Assembly (NCBI GenBank): GCA_028671895.1
Contig: CM053806.1
Span: forward strand, 19,107,001-19,171,000
Length of the DNA stretch: 64,000 bases
Reading direction: 5' to 3'
Origin: Oenanthe sinensis
Taxonomy: Eukaryota > Streptophyta > Magnoliopsida > Apiales > Apiaceae
Position 1 is the stretch's first letter. Every line of letters starts with the position of its first letter. The translations under genes and the position numbers were made by a program. The notes beneath the pieces are model-generated. The model was not told the origin of the DNA, searched no databases, and saw nothing but the letters and a program-made list of their open reading frames with translations. Below are positions 34,276-46,881 of this stretch, piece by piece.

Positions 34276-36030
34276 CAATTATTTTCAAAATCAATATGAT
34301 ATTCAGTTTCAATAACACTCTAAAAAATTATTAATATCTCAATCTTTTTATTTTTTAGTGAATATTTTGTGTGTTTTATGCTGGTCCATCGCTTTTTTTC
34401 TTGCATTGTTTTTACTGTTTTTGTGATTGTTGATGTGTGCTTGGTTGTATGGTCGGTACATTCCTCCCCGTCGTGATTGTTTTGATATGTATTTATTTTC
34501 AGTCGGATCATCCCTGTTCTTCAAGACGTAATACAGAACCATGGAACCAGATTCTTCAAATCAACCAGGTTTCATTATTGGTTCATGTTTTTATTGTTTG
34601 ATGGCCATCATATGCTTTGTATTTATTTTCGGTCTGATTTTGCGTGTTCTCCACCCGATAAGTCAGACCCCATAATTCGGATTTTTCGAAGCAAACAGGT
34701 AATATTATTTGTTCTTTCTTTTATCATTGTGTCTCAGATGTTGTTCATCATCCTTCTTTTTCAATTTAAGGAACGATTGTTAGGTGCATTCGAAAAATCA
34801 CATCCACGGATTCAGATTCTTCCAAACAACTTGGTAACGTTATTATTCGTTCTTTCATCATTGCACTTGGCCTCAGATGTTATTCATTGTTTCTTGATTG
34901 TTGTTTGATTTGTGTATTGTATGAAGAGCGAGCCTGATGTAACAATCTTATTCATGTCCTTGCTGAGAGATTGTTCTTAGAAGACCATTGGGTGAACAAA
35001 GTTCATTAAATAACAGCATAGTACGATTGGATGGACATACGAAATATTATTTTTTAAAACTTGAATAGGAAGTGAATCCAGAAAAAAAAAGGAACATGGA
35101 TATTGACAAAAATATGTTTGAGGCCTAACAGAATTAATTTCCCGTTTGCAGATGAGGGTAAATGATCAAGAGATGCAGAGATTATCAAGGTATTTTGGTT
35201 TTAAATGTGTCATATCTTCTATCCTTGATCTGGCCATGTCAACAGTTGTATTTATATTCCGATCTCTATTGTACTTACAATCTAAGTTGCGCTTATAAAA
35301 ATCAGGATGTCATGTGCAAATTACAGAATGGCCGAGACTATCAGGATGTTATTACGTTGTTACCCTTATTATTTTTATTTTTATTATTATTATTATTATG
35401 ACTCTAGATATGGATATATTTATATGTGTAGAATTAAAATGATAAAGTTAAATAATTAAAAGTTTTCTCAATTAAAAAATATTTAAAACAATAAGAAATT
35501 TTAAAAAGAAACAAATATTAGAATTTAAAATAGATTAAAACATTACCATTTCTGTAAACGGATGGTTAAGCTCAATTTTATTTCATATCTAAATTCTTAT
35601 TTTAATATTTGTAATCAGATGTGAAAAGATTTGTTTAATTTTTAAAAATAAATGACTTATTATTTAAAAGGAAACAAAATATTTCAATTTAAAGCACATT
35701 ACATTTTTACAAATTGTGTATACCGAAAATAAATAATGTAACGGTACTAAAAGATTTCTTTTATATTTCATTGAAAAATGATTATTTTATTTATATGAAA
35801 AAAATTATAAAGTTAATTACGAGTGGATTATATATTTATTAGATATTTGCTACAATTAAGGTTCAATCAGAATCCATAATAAAGAAAAAATTATAATAAT
35901 AAATAAATTAGTATCACCTGTTTAATTATTATATTGCACTATTACACCATTCAAGATTAAGGAAAGGTATAAAATATAGTTGTATAATCATTTTAAGTAT
36001 GTTTAATCTCCACAACTATTGAATATCATT
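34276..36030 (+). repeat. Tandem duplication unit 2 (segments A'-C', B deleted)
   Basis: Second copy of A and C joined directly at about 35345 (ACTATCAGGATGTTATTACG), with loss of about 960 bp relative to unit 1. The A' copy also lacks a short stretch near 34474. Confidence 0.88.
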
Positions 36031-36053
36031 AACCATGCTCTTTTTTTCACAGA

Positions 36054-37047
36054 TATGGCTGACTTACTTTCATCTATTAATAATAAAAAGATTAACTGGA
36101 GGCTTAGGATTCGTGTAACCAGATTGTGGCTGACGGTTACCGTGATAATATCATTGCACGATATAACATGGTTTTTCTGGATAGGGGGTAAGATAAATTA
36201 TATTGATTATCATAATATACGTAAAACTCACTCGATCAAAATTTACACTATGATTTCAATGACATTCTTTTTTATCAGAACTATCACGTACATGTGCTGG
36301 TGACACCTGAGCAATGACATTCTTTTAATGGAATGGTTGTAGAAGGAAATATATATGAAGTAAGAAATATCTAGATAATAGAAACAGTTTGAAATCTGAG
36401 GCCTGTGTCTACACCAAAATACATTCACTTTTTGTCTTCAACCATAATACAGGAAATATTTGAAGACAACTTTGTCATACCTCTTAACCGTTTTGAATTT
36501 GTTAATCTCCACGCTTAACTTTCACTGATCATGTGCCCATTAATACAATGGGTAAGCAGAATAATATGATAAATATAGTTAATTGTTATTGTTGTGTTGA
36601 CCAACGTTGTACTTATAAATTATTTTGTTGTTTTTGTAGATGTTATTGGCGTTGTTACCGATCCTGGAGAGGTGACTGTCATACCAACTATATATGGTGA
36701 AAAGAATGCTCACATTTTTAATGTGATGGATGGAATTAATAGTTGCAAAGTGGTTGTGTGGAATAAATATATGCCAAGTTCGGCTACTCTTTTTTAGGAT
36801 GATCTTGACCAACCGGTTGTTGTTGTATTAGCAAGTGTTAGACTAATGCCAAGACGTATGGGTGATTTTTTTCATTAATTTGTATTTAAATAAATATAAA
36901 ATTGTGAAATTGAGATTAAGTTGTCATAGTTATTATACTCAATTTTTCATTACTGGTTTCAGGTTGGGTATCAGTTACTTGCATACAATGTTCCAGAATC
37001 TATGTTAATCCTGACATAGAAGAAGCTTTTGAGATACAGCAAAGGTG
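36054..37047 (+). pseudogene. RPA1-like (DUF223/OB-fold) pseudogene, copy 1
   Basis: It starts MADLLSSINNKKINWRLRIR, the usual N-terminus of plant RPA70-like proteins with DUF223. An exon after TTATCAG (36278) reads NYHVHVLVTPEQ, then a stop and NGMVVEGNIYEV. Next come LRPVSTPKYIHFLSSTIIQE and FEDNFVIPLNRFEFVNL. After TTTGTAG (36639) the second OB domain begins: DVIGVVTDPGEVTVIPTIYG, CKVVVWNKYM, a TAG, then DDLDQPVVVVLASVRLM. A last piece gives IYVNPDIEEAFEIQQR (about 36990-37047). Intron borders fit GT/AG but nonsense codons break it. RPA-like genes are known passengers of plant Helitrons, where they may bind single-stranded DNA. Confidence 0.75.
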
Positions 37048-37099
37048 AAATATAGTTATTTTTATGTTGCTGGTAGTTTTAGAACATTAAATTGAGTTC

Positions 37100-38728
37100 T
37101 ACAAAATAACTAAAATCACTCAGTTTAAGATCGGTACTAATACCATAAATTATGTTATATTTGATTAAGGTTTGGACATCATTGAAAGTGAAGAATGAAA
37201 CAAAATCAAGCACATTGGTGACTCTGCGTATCAACATAGCTTGGCTTGGAGTGTCATCCTCTGTTTTTCTTGAACTTTTTTAATTGCAGTGCATTTTTCC
37301 TTTGTCATAGATGAAAAACATCGGCCTATTTTCTGAATTTTTATGGATGATTGTGTTTGAAATTATATTCTTACAAGTTATTTTGATCAAATTCGAATGT
37401 TATTTTGACATTAAATTTGTGCATATAATATCACATTATGATGAATCAAATTCCGAGTTAATTTGTGCATATAATATTACATTTAAAATTTAAATATATA
37501 CTCACTGAAATTTGTCAATAGAGTCTATCAACCATATCCCATTATCAAAGAAAATATAATAATTTTATTTAGTGGCATGAGATATAATGGAAGGAAAATT
37601 AAGATTTCAATTTTGTATAAGATACAAATATTTATCTAATTATATATTTCTACTATATATACAAATTAAAAAAATCAAATCAAGCTTCAAATTTAAAATT
37701 AAATTTCTATCATTGTGATTCTTATAACAAATCTCAAAAAATTTAATAATACTATAGTAATAAAAATACACATATTCTAAACAGAATATATGTTCTTCAT
37801 CATATTTACTGCTGCTTGATTAATGAAATTACTTCAATCTTTTATTCAATTAACTAATCACATAAATTATTCTATTTCATTAAACAGATCACTTAATTGA
37901 CACATTTAAATAAGCCTATCATAACTACTATTAATCAAATTCTTAATTTATGTCACACAATCAGAGCAAATATGAATCAAATCTGTGGTGATTTGATATA
38001 ACATTATAAATAAAAATATTTTCATTTAGGATTAAATTGAATTCTAATTAAATAGATGGAAAAAAATATAATTATTTTACAAAATAATTTTCGTCTCCTC
38101 AAACTTACAATATTAACACTTAATTTATTTTTTTACCATCTAATTATAAATCAAGTTCATGTACCAAAATTAAGCCATAAAAATTACAAGATTGAAGATT
38201 AAAAATTCAAAGATTAAGCTCATTAAAATCTTAAAATCACGTTTATATATACAAAAAATTTAATTAAATGAATGTGTTACAAAGTCAAAGATTACAAATA
38301 TAAAACAATTTAAACATATGAAATAAAATACCATACAATCATATTCATATGTAACATTAATTGATAATGATCTTCCTTATTACTATAATTTCTTCAATTA
38401 GCAATAAAACTATATTATTAAGATTTACCTCAATTATTTTATTTCTATAACAATATTTATGATATAACGATTTAAAATGAAATATGTGATATACTTTACT
38501 TTAATAAAACACAATTTACGCTTTTTAAGATTGATAGAAAAAATAGATTAACTTGTGAATATTAAATGATTGACCCTAAACTTTCTCATTGATTTATAGC
38601 ATAATAATCAATTATCATCAAAGCATATAATCATTGCCTAATAAACATTTCAAAATATCAAATTAATATTGATTTGATTTATATTTATATTACAATAATT
38701 TTGCTAAAATTCATGCTAAATATCATCC

Positions 38729-38765
<37 letters not shown>

Positions 38766-38930
38766 ACTAGGTAAATTTTCAAAGTCAGATAAACAGATTC
38801 ATTAAGGTAATAGTATTTGCCATACTATCCATTTAGTCATTCTCTCTGTAGTGTATATAGTTTGTTTGAATATTACTCCTAATTTTTTGTCTATTTGTGT
38901 ATGCAGTTTGAATATAAATCATATTTACAA
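37100..38930. other. AT-rich spacer between the RPA-like copies
   Basis: No convincing ORF. A piece near 37168-37290 (LVTLRINIAWLGVSSSVFLE) may be a decayed exon of copy 1. A (TA)n run lies at about 38735-38761. Confidence 0.4.
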
Positions 38931-38939
38931 TGTTTGATC

Positions 38940-40360
38940 AATTGGAGTCACTCGACACCACAAGAACCAACTGAAAAATTAAAGTTCGTATCTCAAGAAT
39001 CTGGCCTTCAAATGATGGAAAAGAATTACTTGGGTATAATGCTATTTTTCTTGATGATGATGTAAGTATACTATTGAATATATTTTTAAACAGATGCGGT
39101 GTATTTTAAATTTTCAAGGTACATCTTAAAGCGTATTAAATTAATCTATTTTTTTTACAGAATTTTCACATGCAAGGATTTATATATCCTGAGAAGTGGA
39201 ATAGTCTAGCTCAACCCATGGTTGAAGGGGAAATTTATATTATAACTAATCTCAGTGTCAAACAAGCTACATCAAAACTCAGACCGGTGTCCTCTAAACA
39301 CATTTTCAATTTCTTGAATTCTACTACTATTGAGAAAGTATTTGAGGAAAATTTTATGACACCTATGCATAAATTCGAATTTATTGATCTAGGAGATTTA
39401 TTTCAAGTTGCAAGCATTTATGAACCAATCAAAATCCTGAATATGCCATAGGTTAGTATCAAAATATGAAAAAAATTATATATCTCAATTTTATCTGATT
39501 TCATAATTTCTCATATAATTAAAATCATGTTTTTTTTGTAGATATCATTGGCGTGGTGAAAAAGTTTCAGAGATTGCACTCCATCAACACTAAATATGGT
39601 CAAAGAAATATTGTCAAATATAAGTAGTATATTAAATGACAATTTATATCTTTAATAAATATATGTATTGTATTGTAACAATAAACTTTTGGGACAAAGA
39701 AATGTTTTGTGTATTGCAAAAATTAAGAAGGTTCAAGCAGCTGATAACTGGTGGTATAATTCATGGACCTTTTGTCCTGAAGAAGTGAAGAAATTAGAAG
39801 GGAGGTTTAAGTGTTCCAATCTGAAATGTCTTAGGAGCATGTCATTTGCTGAAACAAGGTATATTGTTGGTTTTTTGTTATATTATCATTAACTATAATT
39901 ATATTCAATAATTTTGTTATTCTGAAACAGATACAGGATCTTAATAGTTGCTGAAGATTCAACTGAAGCTGTTAATGTAATTTTTCTGATCGCGCTGTTA
40001 AACGTTTAATTGGAAAAAGTGCAACAAAAATGATAGAGGATCTCGGGAAGGTATAAACATATATTTTATTAACAAATATGTGCTGCGTTTTAATATTTAA
40101 ACTATGTCATATATTATTTACTTTCTATGTAATTCTTTTACAGGCGGCTTCTAATCCATCTATTCCTCAACTGATTTTGGACATTACTGATAAAGATGTT
40201 ACCTTAAATATAAAGATAATTGAAGATAATGTACTAATTAATAGTGCATTATATGATGCTACTGATGCTTATATTTCTAAAAACTCAAAAGCATCGACTT
40301 CTGAATCAGTACATAAAATTTCAAACTTTACAATTTCCAGTGTTGGAGATGTGAGTTGCT
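38940..40360 (+). pseudogene. RPA1-like (DUF223 and RPA C-terminal) pseudogene, copy 2
   Basis: Exon-like pieces in order: KVRISRIWPSNDGKELLGYN (about 38978-39037); NFHMQGFIYPEKWNSLAQPM with VEGEIYIITNLSVKQATSKL and HKFEFIDLGDLFQVASIYEP (39162-39450); a stub of the second OB domain at 39541-39630; and the RPA C-terminal domain at 39668-40360. In the latter the zinc ribbon is damaged: NWWYNSWTFC and GRFKCSNLKC keep only some of the expected cysteines. YRILIVAEDSTEAVNVIF and KSATKMIEDLG follow. Compared with copy 1 the second OB domain is largely missing. The order matches single-stranded-DNA-binding RPA70 proteins. Confidence 0.75.
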
Positions 40361-41165
40361 TTTTTAATTATTCAATAATATAATTCTTTAATTTGAATAC
40401 TTGTGTAAATTACTAATACTTCAATACTTCAATAATTTCATAATGTTGAGTTAGGAAATACTCTAGGTTAAGCTAAATCTTGCAACAAGAAGATTAAACT
40501 GGTATTTATGTTTATTAAGAATAAAAAATATCATGCATGCCATATATTAAATTATAATTTTTAGGTATTGATTGTCTTTATATTTTTCAACATGACAGGA
40601 AAAATGAGGAGGAGCTTGTGTCTACTAAACTTTGTTTTTTGGATGAAAGATACTTGAGATTTTAAAATGTTTGGAGAATATATTTTCACATATTTCTTAT
40701 TGCGAGACTTCATTTTTCTTTGACAATTTTGGCAATGTTCGAATAATTTAGACATATTTGAATTTGAATTTGAATTTTATTTCGTATGGGATGATTGTTA
40801 CTTAATTTTTCTTCACCATTTTGAAATGTTTCAATGTTTTTAGACATATTTGTTTTTTTTACGTGGGATGATTGTTTATATTTTTAATATATATGTAACA
40901 TTCTCATATGTATTTTAAATTTATAATTATGATTATTATTCTTAATGAATAAACGTTACTTAAATTAATTAAATTCCTTTATTTTTTATAAATTATATAT
41001 AAATTTACTAATGCTCAAATTTCTTAAAACTTTCTTTAAATTATCTAAATTTTTTTATTGTTTATAATCTTACCCGTGTGCGAAGCACGGGCAAATTCCC
41101 TAGTATTCTTCAATTAGTACTATATTTAAGGTTCTTCATAGAACTTTTACATATATATATATATA

Positions 41166-41895
41166 CTAGCTTATAACACGTACAAAGCACGTGATGAGAT
41201 AATAAATAATATATTATATATTTTAAATGAATTAAATATTTAATTTGATTATTTATGTTATTAATATTTTTTATGTAATGTTGTACATGTGATAAATTAT
41301 TTTTGAATCATATTTATATTATGTGTTTAAATTATCATTAATATATTGTTATATATTAATAATTTTTTATTAATAAAAAGAGTTTCGAATATATTAAAAA
41401 ATATTTTAATTAAAATTTAAATAAAAGAGTATGTTTTAGTATATATAAAATTTTAATATAATTTTAATATTCAAAAAAAATTATTATAAAATTGCAATTT
41501 TGAATAAATTAAAGTATTTGAGCGATGAGAAAATTGAAACATGCTATTAAATGTGAGTACAACTCTATATTCTAATTAAAATAGAAGTTCGTTTAGAGTA
41601 ATATAATATAAAAGTATATATAATATAGATAGAGCACAATAATAAAATTTAATTAATATAAATAAAATAATAATATTATTTTAATATTCATAAAATTTAA
41701 TTAATAAATTATGATATTAAATAAATTAAAGAGGTTGACTAATGATGAAAATAAAACATGGTTATTTATTGATTAAAAGAATGTGTTTGAAATTGAGTAT
41801 GAGACACGTGTATTTGACGTTGAGAGAGACATAAAAGGACCAGACCGACGACGTACCAAACATTTAGTTTTACGGCTTTAATAATATAGTATAGA
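41166..41895 (-). mobile_element. Small non-autonomous Helitron, 730 bp
   Basis: Read on the minus strand it begins TCTATACTATATTATTAAAG (41895) after an A, and ends with the hairpin CACGT-GCTTTGT-ACGTG, then TTATAAG and CTAG (41166) before a T. No genes. It lies 62 bp from the end of the large Helitron, in opposite orientation. Confidence 0.85.
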
Positions 41896-44144
41896 TAACA
41901 TTATTACAAAAAAATTTAGAAACTAAGACACAAAGAGAGTGTAAATTCTATCTTCTTAATTTGGTATTTATTTATTATACTCTTATTTTGTACAGTATGT
42001 TACAATTTGGATTTATGCTTTATTTATCATTTAACACATAATTGTACACCAACCTAGCTACTTATGACAAAATATAAAATGTTTCACCAACTTATTTATT
42101 AAATAAAAGTATATATGATTGAATTAGTTACAAGTCTACCATATATGTATATATACATATAAGAAAAAACTTAAGTTGCTCTATATCTTATTTGTTGTCT
42201 AATCATTTGCTCATGTTAAATTTTTTATTATAATTTTACAAAGGGATTTTTAAAGTGAAAAAAATCCTTATATTTATATCACCATTTTTTGCATGTCTAC
42301 CCTTTAATTATCTAATTAATTTCATCATTAGCTCTAAATATAGAATTTTAAAACTTGTACCAAGTTCTCACTTTAGGGTAAGCAAATAAAGATGGCTGTG
42401 AAATCATGCGAGTACTAATTTATGAGCTTAATTGGTTCATCTAATAATAGAAATGATAATTTCTAAAGATTCCACTTTCAAGTTTGAACACTTATATATA
42501 TACTCATGTAGACTTATATATTCATACCTAATATATTATATTATCATTAGAAAATTAAGAAGGGTAACGGCGGAGATTATGTTATTTAAAAAGGTGTGTA
42601 TGGTAAGTGAATGCAATCATCATTGTATAACTGCAATATATCACATTCCGCACAAACGAACGCGAGTTATTATTTTATAATCGACGGTAGATGTCTAGAA
42701 TACACAATCTTGATTTTCTTTATTGAGGGAACCGCTACCTTTTTTGAGTGCGCATTAGATAAATATACGAGTTCAGACAATAATCTGCAAATCACTTGAA
42801 TCAGATAAACTGTATAAGTGTGACATGTTATAATCCGCATAATCACACATTCTCCTCTCGTGAGATTCGAATCTATGATCCAAAGATCTTGAATTATATA
42901 TTATATAATCAAAATAAAGTTATAGAAAGACCTTTTTTTATTGAAAATGTTACGGATCATATATGTACTACTTATCAAATATATTTTTCTTACAATATAT
43001 ATAGACGTTTCCAAAAAAAAAAAAAGTTTTCTCCGTAATTTTCCCCATATAATCATATATCCATAAATGTGTTGATTTTATTTGTGATAAAAAGTCAATA
43101 ATCACCGGAAGTGACAATCGCCTATTAGAATTTCGATCTATATATATTTGCAATTTCAAATAAATATGTAAATTGTATGACACCTTTGACCGGGTGATAC
43201 TTATTTTATATTTAGATTTCAATGCAAAATTTTGGTGAAATTCTAGATGTATTTCAAATTCAAATGTTTTGCAATATTTCTCTAGAATCATAATAATCTA
43301 AGGTTTTGACAAAATAATGAGAATTAGCTCTAACAAAGCTTCGTGAAATTAACTAAAAAAATTAGTCGAAGTGTGATTCTTTATGGCATTCTCTGTTTCA
43401 AATATGCTATACTCATCTAAATATGTATGTAAACATATATTGCAGTGTAATTTGCACAATATCATCTAAATTTGTCGTTTCTTTCAACTTCTGATAATAA
43501 GACAAGATGAAAGGGATATACCAAATCCCCAGGACACTGAAAACTTGCAGTTTCCACTACGAATACGGATCCAACATTCTGAAATATTCGGATAAATTTT
43601 TATTAATTATTCGAGAGTAGACTTTTTTTTTTAAAAAAAATTATACTCAGATTAACTGGGATTTGGGACTAAATTAGCAATTCCAGCTAAGTTAGCCCGA
43701 TAATAATAACTAATGTCAAGAAAACAACTCATACAAACTTATGAAAATTCCAAATTCTAGAGAAAAAATAAAGCAAAAGCTTTCACTTTCTCTATTCCCG
43801 TGGGCAAAGAAAATATGCCTCTCCCTTTATCATTTTGCTTCTCATTTCGATCTCGAATCTTCATTTTTAAATTTACATTTCATTTCCCCCCTTCTTTTTC
43901 TTTTTCTACATCTCTGTTTTATCAAAATCCAAAATCTGTCCCTCTCTTAGTTATAACCTACTCGGGATCAGCTCCAGTCCCAGCCCCCCAACCCAGGCAT
44001 TTGTCTCTATTCTTCTCTTGCTTTTTTCCAAAAACCACACAGTTCTTGCTATAGATTTCATGTATAAAACTTGAATACTTTAGACCAAAACATTAAAAAT
44101 TTAGGATCGCATTCAACCTAGTTACAAAGACGTATTTTCGTTGG
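41896..44144. other. Intergenic DNA, no gene seen
   Basis: Short ORFs at 42432-43038 and 42968-43291 have no domain. The pyrimidine-rich stretch 43770-44040 gives overlapping Ser/Phe/Pro-rich ORFs in two frames, typical of a simple-sequence artefact. Confidence 0.4.
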
Positions 44145-44147
44145 TAA

Positions 44148-44306
44148 CACCTTGCTCCCGGGTTTTTAATAGAGAAGAAAGCAAGTGAAAGTGAATGTAA
44201 ATTATGCATACTTTCATTCCAAAACTTTCACTCAAAAATTGGGATGAAAGTACTTTACTTCATTTACACTAACTTTCCTCAGTTTTTAAAACTCGGGAGC
44301 AGGGCC
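44148..44306. mobile_element. PIF/Harbinger-like MITE, 159 bp
   Basis: Ends CACCTTGCTCCCGGGTTTT and AAAACTCGGGAGCAGGGCC are inverted with a few mismatches. TAA flanks both sides (44145-44147 and 44307-44309). The interior has an inner inverted repeat (GAAAGT... / ...ACTTTC). Confidence 0.72.
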
Positions 44307-44620
44307 TAAATGAACTCAGGATTGATCCTGATCTGATCCCTTGAAAATATTATTCGCAAAAATATGATTGGAGTTCAATGTGTCATCCATAGACTACGTT
44401 TCGGAGCAGTACTTAGCAATGTAGAAAATAAGTAGCAGCAAGTTTCAGAACAGATAATGCTGAATTGGTAATGATAATACACAATGGCATAAGAAATTTC
44501 ACAATGATTTGAGTTAATCACCATTAGACTGCTAAAAATAAGATCATAAGACCAAGAAAGATATACCAATATATAACTTTATCCCACTAGAATAACAAAG
44601 GAAAACTCTAAATGAAGAAC

Positions 44621-45862
44621 TTAATGGATCAAGCCATTTGCTATGGCACGGTTCAAGCCTAAATGAGTAGTTTCATACACCGGAAGATCCTCACAATATC
44701 TATCATCCTTAAATGATGCTAAATGATCAAGCTCAAATAAGTCCGAGCTCGAATCACTAGCACAATCATCTTCAAAATCGCAGACTTCATCCTGATTAAT
44801 TGTAGCAACAAAATCATTCTTCTTCAGTATTGGCTGTCTCAAATTTGTTTGGTTACACGGCATTGGCTTCTTAAATTGATCAACCTCTTCCTCATAAATG
44901 CATTTATGTCCACAAGGACGACAATCTTCATCAACTATAACACTCACAGGATAGAATCTGACCGATCTCTTGATCCCATTGTTGCGTTTCTGCCTCGAAT
45001 TTGGTGAAGTTTTGCTCAAACATGATCTTGAAAATGAAGAAGCTGATGAACAAGTGGATGTTTGTAGGGACTTCGAGTTCCAATCAGCATTCACATCATT
45101 ACAATTACCCCCATTGCGATGTGATCCTCTGCTTTTCTTCGAATTAGCATTAGTAAAGATAGAATTGATAAAACTGGTTAACCGGCCACCTGGTGAGATA
45201 GGTTGCTTGATCTTCTTCAAATTCGCATAAATCTTTCTAGCACGGGCTTTCGACTTCACCAAACCACCATCTTCGTTTCTTTTATTTGTTTGATGATTAT
45301 TACGATAATCATCAAACAAATAAAACTCACTCTGTCGCTCACCATTCACGACAGAGTGATCAAATGCCTCAGCAGACCGCACATTAGTCCTGACAGTTCT
45401 CAGATTTGGTGCGGTCCTTATTTTGCCCGCACCAAAAGATTCAGTTTCGGAGGACGAGAATCCTCCGAAACTAGAATCCGAAGAACAAGAACTAGAGCTA
45501 AAAAACAAAGGATCATTATCTTGCATCAACTTGTGATCAAACTGAGGCACCAAAGAAACTCTTCCTCTAGCCAAAGCCTTTTCATTAACCTTTTGTTCCA
45601 TCCATTTCTCTAACAAACAAGCTCTTTTCAAACTATTCATTTCTTCATTTTCAACACTACTTCTTCCCTTTGCTCTGCCTCCACAACCACCTTTAATATT
45701 CAGTTTCTTCACATTCTTTTCTTGGTTCAGCTTTATCATCTCCATGTATCTTTCATCACCACCATTATCAATTTCCCTGTAGATCTCGTCAAGAAGACTT
45801 GAGGAAAATGATTGGTTGGTTGGATTTTTCCTTTCCCTCACAGATTTATCCCAACTATACAT
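44621..45862 (-). CDS. BIG GRAIN 1-like protein
   Basis: Intronless frame of 413 residues, starting MYSWDKS at 45862. The open frame extends upstream to 45958, but that extension (SLSLSPSLS) comes from the GA repeat, and relatives start at MYSWDKS. Family hallmarks: SFSSSLLDEIYREID (residues about 18-32); ARARKIYANLKKIKQP with SPGGRLTSFINSIF near the middle; Ser-rich SSASSFSRSCLSKTSP; KRSVRFYPVSVIVDEDCRP; and the C-terminal DLPVYETTHLGLNRAIANGL. The length fits the family. Rice BG1 is a plasma-membrane-associated positive regulator of auxin response and transport that affects organ and grain size. This one is probably similar, by homology only. No frameshift or stop; likely functional. Confidence 0.93.
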   Translation of the reverse strand: MYSWDKSVRERKNPTNQSFSSSLLDEIYREIDNGGDERYMEMIKLNQEKNVKKLNIKGGCGGRAKGRSSVENEEMNSLKRACLLEKWMEQKVNEKALARGRVSLVPQFDHKLMQDNDPLFFSSSSCSSDSSFGGFSSSETESFGAGKIRTAPNLRTVRTNVRSAEAFDHSVVNGERQSEFYLFDDYRNNHQTNKRNEDGGLVKSKARARKIYANLKKIKQPISPGGRLTSFINSIFTNANSKKSRGSHRNGGNCNDVNADWNSKSLQTSTCSSASSFSRSCLSKTSPNSRQKRNNGIKRSVRFYPVSVIVDEDCRPCGHKCIYEEEVDQFKKPMPCNQTNLRQPILKKNDFVATINQDEVCDFEDDCASDSSSDLFELDHLASFKDDRYCEDLPVYETTHLGLNRAIANGLIH

Positions 45863-45865
45863 AAT

Positions 45866-45917
45866 AGAGAGAGGGAGAGGGAGAGAGAGGGAGGGAGAGA
45901 GAGAGAGAGAGAGAGAA
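45866..45917. repeat. (GA)n-rich tract in the 5' UTR of the BIG GRAIN 1-like gene
   Basis: Interrupted GA microsatellite (CT on the transcribed sense strand) directly upstream of the ATG. CT-rich leaders of this kind are frequent in plant 5' UTRs. Confidence 0.85.
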
Positions 45918-46014
45918 TGTGTAATGAGAGAGAGTGTGTAATGAGAGCAAAGTGCCACGCCTTAAGAAGTAGAAGAAACTTGAAGAAGAATGGAAACACA
46001 AAGACGGGGGAGGA

Positions 46015-46026
46015 CACTTATAAAGG
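46015..46026 (-). promoter_or_regulatory. Possible TATA box of the BIG GRAIN 1-like gene
   Basis: The minus strand has CCTTTATAAGTG about 155 bp upstream of the ATG at 45862. It is the best A/T box in the near promoter, but the fit is only moderate. Confidence 0.3.
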
Positions 46027-46029
46027 CGT

Positions 46030-46880
46030 GACATGCGCGTGCATGTGTCTTCTTTCCTTCATTCTAGCCTATTACCTAGCCTCTACATTCCTTTTCAAAT
46101 TATTAGACTTTTCGTATGTTTTAATAATTTTAAAGAAAATATTTATATTTTTTGTCCAAAAAAAGAAATATTTATATTGAAATTTATTGTTTTGTATAAA
46201 AGAGGGTGAAAAACAAACTACTCACATGTAGTAAGAAGTGATTCTAAAAAAATTGACAGGATGGAATAACATATTTTTAATTACTAGATTATAAAAAGAA
46301 ATTATTTTAGTTCCAGATATATTTTTGTTGAAATAGAAAATTTATCTAAAAATTTACAAATATGCAATTATCTACACGTGTTTAGGTATATAGAGTCTCT
46401 TTCTTTTGATGTGTGAAACAAAAAATTTCAATTGTTAATCCAAAATGAGTAAAGCATGCGATAGATCCATAATTTACTTCAATTTTTTTAATTTGATTCG
46501 GTATCACAACACAATTATTTATAAATCACCTTTAATTTTGGTAGAACAAATATTTACTTTGAGGTGGTAACGTACGTCAAGTCGTCAATCATGGACAAAA
46601 ACAACCATGGTTATATTGCTGGCTAACGGTTAGATCGGAAATACCTTTGTCAGCACTTTATTTTACACCTAACAACAGTTATTAATAAGAAATTAAAAAT
46701 AAGGGAATTTATATAATATATCCCAAATTAATGTAGTTGTTTATTAGTATGTTCCTTTTTATATATTTTTTATGAATATGTCATTTTACCTTATTAAAAC
46801 ACTTAAATATAAATGTTAAGACTAATATACCCTTGAATTGATTTACTTAACGTATTTTATATGAATTGTAACTAATAATT
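46030..46880. other. Upstream region of the BIG GRAIN 1-like gene
   Basis: AT-rich promoter-side DNA with no other gene and no confident regulatory motif. Confidence 0.4.
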
Positions 46881-46881
46881 A

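Larger units (their letters stand above)
31158..41103 (+). mobile_element. Large Helitron, about 9.9 kb, with RPA-like pseudogenes
   Basis: The 3' terminus is classic: the stem CCCGTG-TGCGAAG-CACGGG (41073-41091), 8 nt, then CTAG (41100-41103) before a host T. The proposed 5' terminus is TCTATATATTCTTAATAGC at 31158 after a host A, giving A-to-T insertion without target duplication. The interior holds a 2.8-kb tandem duplication, exon-like modules and two RPA-like genes, but no Rep/helicase. It is therefore non-autonomous or internally deleted. The 3' end is secure. The 5' end is chosen by motif and could be elsewhere. Confidence 0.65.

Noticed and set aside
43741..44054. Two overlapping plus-strand ORFs rich in Ser, Phe and Pro
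   Set aside because: They come from a pyrimidine-rich tract open in two frames at once, with no domain or start context.
45863..45958. N-terminal extension of the BIG GRAIN 1-like protein
   Set aside because: It translates the GA repeat (SLSLSP) and relatives begin at MYSWDKS.
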